A DNA stretch of 64,000 nt from CAIXSC01 sp046349915 (GTDB lineage: Bacteria; Planctomycetota; Planctomycetia; Pirellulales; Pirellulaceae): the NCBI GenBank assembly GCA_046349915.1, contig JAXMBL010000006.1, positions 434,001 to 498,000 on the forward strand. The letters are read 5' to 3'. Positions 58,633 to 64,000 of this stretch are shown in pieces. A program made the translations under genes and the position numbers. Numbering within the stretch: position 1 is the first letter of the stretch; the number at the start of each line of letters is the position of its first letter. Under the pieces are notes generated by a model. It saw only the letters and a list, made by a program, of their open reading frames with translations, had not been told where the DNA came from and made no database searches.

Positions 58633-60924
58633 ATGAATCATCGGTTTCGACTGCTGCTCGCTTGGTTCGCTGTGCTTGGTTTCTTGTCCGCGGTCGTCAT
58701 CCTGCGAGATGGCGCCGCCGAACAGACAAGTGCAGCCAAAGCGGAAGACCAGAAGAGTGCGGAAGCGCAGTCGGATGTGGTGTCGAGCGATAAAGCCCAA
58801 TCGTCCGCCGCTGAGGCCGCGGGCGATAATCCCACGGATGGTGCTGCTGCACCGGATGCATCCGCCGACTCGCCGATCGAAGTGATGTTGCCTCCGCTCA
58901 AGGGATCGCAACTGATCGAAGACGACAACTACTGCTTTACGTGTCATAGCGAGCCGGATCTTTGGGATGAAGCGCAAAAGCGCTTGTTCGTCCCGCGGAA
59001 CATTCTTGAGCATGATGTGCACTTCACCAAAGGCGTGAATTGCCACGACTGCCACGGTGGTGATCCTGCCACTCGAATGGTCAATGTCGCTCACGCGAAG
59101 GAAAACGGCTTCGTCGTCAAGTTAAATGAAGTGCGAGCACGGTGCGTACACTGTCACGAGCCGCAGTCAAAGGAACTCGCCGCTGGCCCGCATGCGAAGG
59201 CGGGAAAGAACGAGAAGGGCGAAGCGATTGCGCTGACGTGTGAACAATGCCACGGCGGCAAGCATCACGAGTTGGTTTCGCACCGCGATCCCAACTCCCG
59301 CATGTTCCTCGACCATCAAGTCAAGAACTGTGGGGAGTGTCACGCGAAGAGTCACGCTTCGTACCTCCAGAGCGTGCATGGCAAGGGATTGACCGAGTCG
59401 GGGTTGCTGGTGACCGCGAGCTGTTCGAGCTGCCATGGAGGGCATGGCGTGTTTTCGGCGAAAGACGAGCGGTCGCCGCTGCACATTACGAAAGTTGCGG
59501 ATACGTGCGCGACGTGTCATCGCTTCATCAAGGAGCGATTACTCGACAGTGTTCATGGCGGTGGAAAAGCAGCGGGGCGGATTTCGGATCGAGCGTCGCC
59601 CGGCGGCACGCAAAAGCAAACCCCGACCTGCACGCATTGCCACCAAGGACACGACGTCCACGATCCGAAGTCAACCGCCTTCCGAGCGACTCTTACCGAT
59701 CGTTGCGGAAACTGTCATGAGGATCTCTCGAAGCGCTACGCGTATAGCTTGCATGGGCAATTGAGCAACCTGGGATATGGTCCGGCCGCAAAGTGCTCCG
59801 ATTGCCACGGCGCCCACGACATTCATGCCTTGAATGACGTACGATCGAAGCTCGCGGGTGAAAACCGAGTCGCCACGTGTGCTCAATGTCACCCTGGTTC
59901 GAATCTGAATTTTGTCAAATTCGACCCGCATGCGGATCATCGCGATCCCAAGCGATCCGCGCTACTGCATTACACGTTCGTGGGCATGGAGTTGCTCTTG
60001 CTGTCTGTCTTCAGTTTCTTCGGGCTGCATACGCTGCTGTGGTTTGTCCGCTCGCTGGTGCATCGACTGAAACACGGCGCGCCCAAGCGACTTGAGTCTG
60101 GAAAGGTGGCCTACGTTCGCTTCACGACGTACCACCGAGTGATCCATGTGATCGTGATCGTTTCGTTTCTGGGGTTGTCGCTCACCGGACTGCCGCTCAA
60201 ATACAGCGCCGAGCCTTGGGCGAGATGGTTGGCGAACGCACTGGGTGGATTCGAATCCACCAGTTTCATACATCGAGTGTGTGCGTTGCTGACGGTATTC
60301 TACTTTGTCGCTCACCTGTCCTGGTTGATCAACAAGATCGTGGAGTGCCGGCGCGCCAAATGGAAATGGCTGAGAATCCTGTTCGGTCCTGACTCGCCCA
60401 TTCCGGGAATGCGAGACTTCCGCGATATCTTCCGGATGTTCCGTTGGTTCTTGGGCCTGGGACCCAAGCCGACGTTCGATCGTTGGACCTATTGGGAGAA
60501 GTTCGATTACTGGGCGGTCTTCTGGGGCGTGGGGATCATCGGCACTTCGGGACTTGTTCTCTGGTTCCCCGAAATGTTCTCGCTCGTGCTGCCGGGAACG
60601 ATCATCAACATCGCGAAAGTGATTCACTCCGAGGAAGCGTTGCTTGCCACCGGCTTTATCTTCACGATTCACTTCTTCAACACGCACCTGCGTGCCGAGA
60701 AGTTCCCGATGGATATGAGCATGCTGTCGGGGCTAGTGACGGAAGAGGAATTGCACGATGAGCGGCCGGAGTTCGTGGCGCGGATGCGCGAAAGCGGTCA
60801 GTTGGAGGAACTCAAGGCAGTCGTGCCGCACGAACGCCGCATGCGAGCCTACATGTTGGGCGGCTTCCTGGCTGTCGCCATCGGACTCTTGCTCCTCTGG
60901 GGAATCCTGGCCGGTATCTTCTAG
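58633..60924 (+). CDS. 11-heme cytochrome c fused to a cytochrome b-type membrane domain
   Basis: The 763-residue protein has an N-terminal anchor (LLLAWFAVLGFLSAVVIL), a low-complexity linker, and then 11 CXXCH sites (CFTCH, CHDCH, CVHCH, CEQCH, CGECH, CSSCH, CATCH, CTHCH, CGNCH, CSDCH, CAQCH) up to about residue 425. From about 440 there are five to six transmembrane helices with His residues fit to bind heme b (HYTFVGMELL, YHRVIHVIVIV, FIHRVCALL, FTIHFFNTHL). This is the layout of a quinol-linked multiheme dehydrogenase or reductase. Direction and substrate are unknown. Confidence 0.85.
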   Translation: MNHRFRLLLAWFAVLGFLSAVVILRDGAAEQTSAAKAEDQKSAEAQSDVVSSDKAQSSAAEAAGDNPTDGAAAPDASADSPIEVMLPPLKGSQLIEDDNYCFTCHSEPDLWDEAQKRLFVPRNILEHDVHFTKGVNCHDCHGGDPATRMVNVAHAKENGFVVKLNEVRARCVHCHEPQSKELAAGPHAKAGKNEKGEAIALTCEQCHGGKHHELVSHRDPNSRMFLDHQVKNCGECHAKSHASYLQSVHGKGLTESGLLVTASCSSCHGGHGVFSAKDERSPLHITKVADTCATCHRFIKERLLDSVHGGGKAAGRISDRASPGGTQKQTPTCTHCHQGHDVHDPKSTAFRATLTDRCGNCHEDLSKRYAYSLHGQLSNLGYGPAAKCSDCHGAHDIHALNDVRSKLAGENRVATCAQCHPGSNLNFVKFDPHADHRDPKRSALLHYTFVGMELLLLSVFSFFGLHTLLWFVRSLVHRLKHGAPKRLESGKVAYVRFTTYHRVIHVIVIVSFLGLSLTGLPLKYSAEPWARWLANALGGFESTSFIHRVCALLTVFYFVAHLSWLINKIVECRRAKWKWLRILFGPDSPIPGMRDFRDIFRMFRWFLGLGPKPTFDRWTYWEKFDYWAVFWGVGIIGTSGLVLWFPEMFSLVLPGTIINIAKVIHSEEALLATGFIFTIHFFNTHLRAEKFPMDMSMLSGLVTEEELHDERPEFVARMRESGQLEELKAVVPHERRMRAYMLGGFLAVAIGLLLLWGILAGIF

Positions 60925-60999
60925 TGCTTGTCTGGTTCGGTACCACGAATTTCAAGAAACGGACGAGCAACAGGTTGCGCGCCCGTCAGAGGAGGTATG

Positions 61000-61169
61000 A
61001 CCACGAATTTCACGAATCGCACGAATGAGTGGTCGGATCTGCGTTCGTGGTCCTCGACTGGCCGAGAGTGAGTGAGAGGGGAATGATCCGAGTGTGCGCG
61101 CTGACGGCCTCCGGATTCTCTACCTTTCCGTCTGGATTCGTGTGATTCGAGCGATTCGTGGTCAACCAC
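61000..61169. repeat. ACCACGAAT-bounded repeat element, copy 2
   Basis: The element starts ACCACGAATTTCACGAATCG and ends GATTCGTGGTCAACCAC. Internal blocks (GTGGTCGGA, GTTCGTGGT, ATCCGAGT, CCGTC) come in the same order as in copy 1 at 54597, with diverged spacers. It fills most of the gap between two convergent genes. Confidence 0.6.
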
Positions 61170-61206
61170 ATTCAATGACTCGCCTCGGCGAACTCGGTGA
61201 ATTCAG

Positions 61207-63288
61207 CTAATTTCGTGGTTGCCAATCCACTTTGCCGTCTTCCGTCACTTGGCATTGGAATGACGCGCCGCCCGCTGAGACTCGAAGCAGGCCTGAGCCG
61301 CGCTCGCTGACAATTGGCGCCGCGACAAGTGCTTTCGCCTGTGACTCCACGGGCTGGATTGCGTAAAGCTGATTCGCGTGCCACTGCCATTCGTGTCGCT
61401 TGCCATTTCTCCATACGCCTAAGTCGCGTGGATCATCATTCCAGTGAATTCCCAGCCATCGACCATCCGTGGACTTGTAACGAGCGACACCTGTGTCAAG
61501 TTCGTCGAGATCAACTTCGGCGGCGAGTGCGGCGGTACGGAATTGATCGAAATTCATGTGCGAGCGTGGTTCTCCAACTTCGATGGCGAAACCACAAAAA
61601 TGGGGCGAGTCCCCTTGGGATGCCAGCACGACATGCTCAGGGAATTTTGGTTTATCGCCTTCAGACACGAGGCGTGTGGCCTCGTCGTCGTTGGTCAGAA
61701 CGGCTGCACCGAGTGGTCGGAGAGCGATCCAGGTTTGATGGAACTGTAGAAAAGTGACATTTTTCTCACGCGTTACTTTGGCTTCGCGCGGGACGAGCCA
61801 ATGCCATGGCGCTCGACCAGACTTTACGAGCCAGATGGCGAGCGGACCATACTGAGCTACTCGATTCGGACCCGCTGTCTTGCCTCGTTGATACTGAGGC
61901 GATCCGACGAAGCGTGGATCGGGGCCGGGAACGCCTTGTAATGCGACGGCCCCTTGCTTAGGGCTGGCAGTTACGATTTTAAAGCCGTTGACATCCCCTC
62001 CGTCCTCGCTGGTGCCGCTAGCTAACGACCCCATTTGGAACGAGTCGCCAATGTACTGGGTCTCCAGAAACTCCGCTGGCGACTTCGAGTCGCCTGACGT
62101 TGTCGCTTCGTAGCGGGGCTTGCTGGAAAACAATTCGACCGGCTTGGCGAAATCCTTGCGGGCGAGGTTTGCCACGGCGGTTGGAGGACGATAGGCCGAG
62201 GTGATGAGATGGACTTCGTCCGACTCCCAATGGCTGTTGTCGATGGGGCAGTCGCCGAAGGCTACCCAAAGCTGATTCGCGGCGCTGCCGCCAAACGGTT
62301 GAGCATGGTTGTAGTCGCGTTTGGTTGGACCGTTGAACGCGCCACGGTAGTATTTGACGGCGCCTGCCGCAAAGATCCAATCGAGGCAAGCTTTCGCCAG
62401 CGAGCGGACTTCATCGTCTTGAGCGAAGTCATACAAGTTGCACAGAGGCGCCATCGAGTGGCCGTGGTAGTTCTCTGAATCCCACTCGCCCATGCCCACT
62501 CGATACAACGTCGCCGCATACCGGCAAATCTCTCCGCGATACTGCTCGGCGACTTCGCGATTCCCCGTCGCTTCCGCGAACAGATAAATTGAAGTGACTC
62601 GCATCAAGTAGAGATTCTCGGTTGATCGCACATCAACCCAGCTATTCTTGACATTAGGTCCCCAGCCTTCGCCTGATTTTGTGAATGCGTAGTGGGGGCG
62701 GCGAAAAGGGTCGCGTGCGGTCCAGGCCTTGGCGCCCTCGGTCATGCGCCGTCGGTAGGCGGGATCGAGCAGGTCGCCGAAATAGAAGTACTTTCGAGTT
62801 TGATGTTTGAGTGTGAAGGCGGCAAAGAAGTCGATCCCTTGAGTGTCGCGATGCCACTCCTTCGCCTGTGCGTCCTCCAGTTGCAAATCCTTGATGGCGT
62901 CCTGCCGACCAGCAAGAAGTTGTGCCATCAAGTAGCCGTAGGTGCGCTTTTCGTTCTCGAAATAAGTGTTGCCAGCCGAGACTTTTTGTTTGGACTGTGC
63001 TTCCAGGATGCGACGAGCTCGAGCTTGGAACTCGCGTTCATATCTCTCGTCGACTGGATTCAAGAGTCGCGGATCGATCGGTCTGGCATGATAAATTGGT
63101 TGGCCATCGCGATCGCGAGTGACCATTTTTTCGTAGGTCCAATCGCCCGCGGAGGCTCCTGTCGCGAATGTTGCCATCAGTCCGATCGTGGCAAGCCAGA
63201 ATTGGGCGAAGCGGGCGAGCGGGTGGTTTTTCGTCCGGTCGCTGTGGACACTTGTTGAATTCCCGTCGAGCTTGACACAAGTGCGCAT
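61207..63288 (-). CDS. Large secreted protein, possible alpha/alpha-toroid polysaccharide lyase-like
   Basis: The 693-residue protein has a signal region near residues 30-48 (FAQFWLATIGLMATFATGASAG). The first half is helical with many aromatic residues (YGYLMAQLLAGRQDAIKDL, NSWVDVRSTENLYLMRVTSIYLFAEATGN, EWDSENYHGHSMAPLCNLYDFA). The second half is beta-rich with WHWLVPREAKVTREKNVTFLQFHQTWIALRPLG. A helical toroid followed by a beta-sandwich is the layout of heparinase/alginate-lyase-type proteins, and NYHGH could be catalytic; this is an inference. GGAG 9 bases before the ATG at 63288 favours this start. Confidence 0.6.
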   Translation of the reverse strand: MRTCVKLDGNSTSVHSDRTKNHPLARFAQFWLATIGLMATFATGASAGDWTYEKMVTRDRDGQPIYHARPIDPRLLNPVDERYEREFQARARRILEAQSKQKVSAGNTYFENEKRTYGYLMAQLLAGRQDAIKDLQLEDAQAKEWHRDTQGIDFFAAFTLKHQTRKYFYFGDLLDPAYRRRMTEGAKAWTARDPFRRPHYAFTKSGEGWGPNVKNSWVDVRSTENLYLMRVTSIYLFAEATGNREVAEQYRGEICRYAATLYRVGMGEWDSENYHGHSMAPLCNLYDFAQDDEVRSLAKACLDWIFAAGAVKYYRGAFNGPTKRDYNHAQPFGGSAANQLWVAFGDCPIDNSHWESDEVHLITSAYRPPTAVANLARKDFAKPVELFSSKPRYEATTSGDSKSPAEFLETQYIGDSFQMGSLASGTSEDGGDVNGFKIVTASPKQGAVALQGVPGPDPRFVGSPQYQRGKTAGPNRVAQYGPLAIWLVKSGRAPWHWLVPREAKVTREKNVTFLQFHQTWIALRPLGAAVLTNDDEATRLVSEGDKPKFPEHVVLASQGDSPHFCGFAIEVGEPRSHMNFDQFRTAALAAEVDLDELDTGVARYKSTDGRWLGIHWNDDPRDLGVWRNGKRHEWQWHANQLYAIQPVESQAKALVAAPIVSERGSGLLRVSAGGASFQCQVTEDGKVDWQPRN

Positions 63289-63385
63289 GGCTTGTGCTCC
63301 GAAGAGAGGACTTGAGAGCGGTGAGCGGGCAATCGCTCTTTTACGAACTAAGACCAGCTTTGCCCAAACGTAGAACGGATTGAGC

Positions 63386-63409
63386 CGACGGACTGGATGT
63401 CCGTCGTAC
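63386..63409. repeat. Intergenic dyad repeat, copy 5
   Basis: CGACGGACT-GGA-TGTCCGTCG followed by TAC, one change from copy 1, between the agmatine-deiminase-like gene and the large secreted protein gene. Confidence 0.72.
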
Positions 63410-63444
63410 GCTACTGTACTTCGTGGATGTGACAATGCGTTGCG

Positions 63445-64000
63445 CTAGGCGGGCTCCTGCTGCGACAAGCAGTGATACGCTCCGAGACCCCAGACGAGGT
63501 CTCGAGCTGGTAGGCCAATAATGTCGCGACCAGGCAGCAGTCGGCCTAGGATCTCGCGAGCCACTTGGTCGTGTGGATCGTCAAACTGCGGGACGATCAC
63601 CACGCGATTCGCGATGTGGAAGTTGCAGTAACTGCCGGGCATGCGGACTTCCGTATCATCGTGATGATATAACGGCGCCGGCATTGGCAGCGGAATCACT
63701 CGCAAGGGTTGGCCATCCTGGTCAGTCATCGACTGGAGTTCCCAGTAATTCCGCTGCAGCGGTTCGTAGTTCTCGTCGTCTGGGTTGTCTTCCCAGGCAA
63801 CCACCACGGTGCGAGGATCGACGAAGCGGGCCAATTGATCGACGTGGCCATCCGTGTCATCGCCGACCATGTCGCCGCCTGTGAGCCAGAGCACCTTCTT
63901 CGCGCCCAGATAGTCGGCCAGATACTTCTCCATATCCGTTCGACCGAGCTGTGGATTGCGATTGGGATTTAGCAAGCATTGCTCGGTGGTGAGGATAGTA
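63445..64000 (-). CDS. Agmatine deiminase / peptidyl-arginine deiminase family, 5' part outside window
   Basis: The frame is open to the window edge, so only the C-terminal 185 residues are visible. They show LTTEQCLLNPNRNPQ, VLWLTGGDMVGDDTDGHVDQLARFVDPRTVVVAWEDNPDDENY, MPGSYCNFHIANRVVIVPQFDDPHD and the C-terminal active-site segment WGLGAYHCLSQQEPA. In it the Cys is the expected nucleophile, and the His in DGHVDQ and acidic residues match the family. It should hydrolyse the guanidino group of agmatine or a related compound. The usual GGG before the Cys motif reads GLG, a small deviation. Confidence 0.88.
   Translation of the reverse strand, partial: TILTTEQCLLNPNRNPQLGRTDMEKYLADYLGAKKVLWLTGGDMVGDDTDGHVDQLARFVDPRTVVVAWEDNPDDENYEPLQRNYWELQSMTDQDGQPLRVIPLPMPAPLYHHDDTEVRMPGSYCNFHIANRVVIVPQFDDPHDQVAREILGRLLPGRDIIGLPARDLVWGLGAYHCLSQQEPA

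Overview
The window looks like a chromosomal segment of a planctomycete, probably Pirellulales-like. The evidence is GC-rich DNA (not computed), Tad-type pseudopilin genes, tandem sulfatase-fold genes, an ISAzo13/Rhodopirellula-type transposon remnant, large multiheme cytochromes, many secreted proteins without clear family, and abundant short intergenic dyad repeats. The taxonomic call is an inference from gene content.

Layout. 1-11.4 kb: a partial membrane protein, then a surface/pilus-like region with Flp pilin, two TadE-like and two TadG-like proteins. These surround two degenerate sulfatase-fold proteins and an M28 peptidase with PA and PDZ domains. 11.6-14.4 kb: glmU-like uridylyltransferase overlapping prs, then an exported protein. 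14.4-18.6 kb (minus): proton-translocating transhydrogenase pntA1-pntA2-pntB, translationally coupled to a DUF1338/HglS-like dioxygenase. 18.8-25 kb: rplM-rpsI, ahcY, a DUF1015 gene, and parA-parB with two parS-like sites. 25-31.8 kb: exported proteins, tRNA-Pro, a PVQK-repeat protein, a transglutaminase-elicitor-like protein, a class IV aminotransferase/sulfotransferase-like pair, and an RluA-type pseudouridine synthase. 31.8-38.4 kb: a MITE-like element, an HTTM membrane protein with a partner, an IS remnant, a 22-cysteine exported protein, a lipoprotein, a KAP-like ATPase, an acyl carrier protein and tRNA-Val.

38.5-49 kb holds the classical thrS-infC-rpmI-rplT-pheS-pheT cluster. It is broken between infC and rpmI by a defective transposon plus two reverse-strand genes, and rplT has a long structured leader. 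49-52.4 kb (minus): accD, a histidine-phosphatase-fold protein lacking its catalytic histidines, rpe and scpB. 52.7-53.8 kb is a second copy of the same defective transposon. 54-64 kb: cytochrome c'-like protein, SH3-repeat protein, PIG-L deacetylase, a tetraheme cytochrome beside an 11-heme/cytochrome b fusion, a large secreted toroid-like protein, and the 3' part of an agmatine-deiminase gene.

The most unusual signals are: (1) two transposon copies sharing the same internal deletions, with a subterminal 32-bp-arm hairpin that shows a compensatory base change; (2) a 105-nt palindrome nested in one copy; (3) a repeat family whose CTAG end forms the stop codon of flanking genes; (4) mutually exclusive pairings in the rpmI-rplT leader; (5) several pseudoenzymes that keep a fold but lack catalytic residues. 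All family names come from reading motifs; no database search was run.
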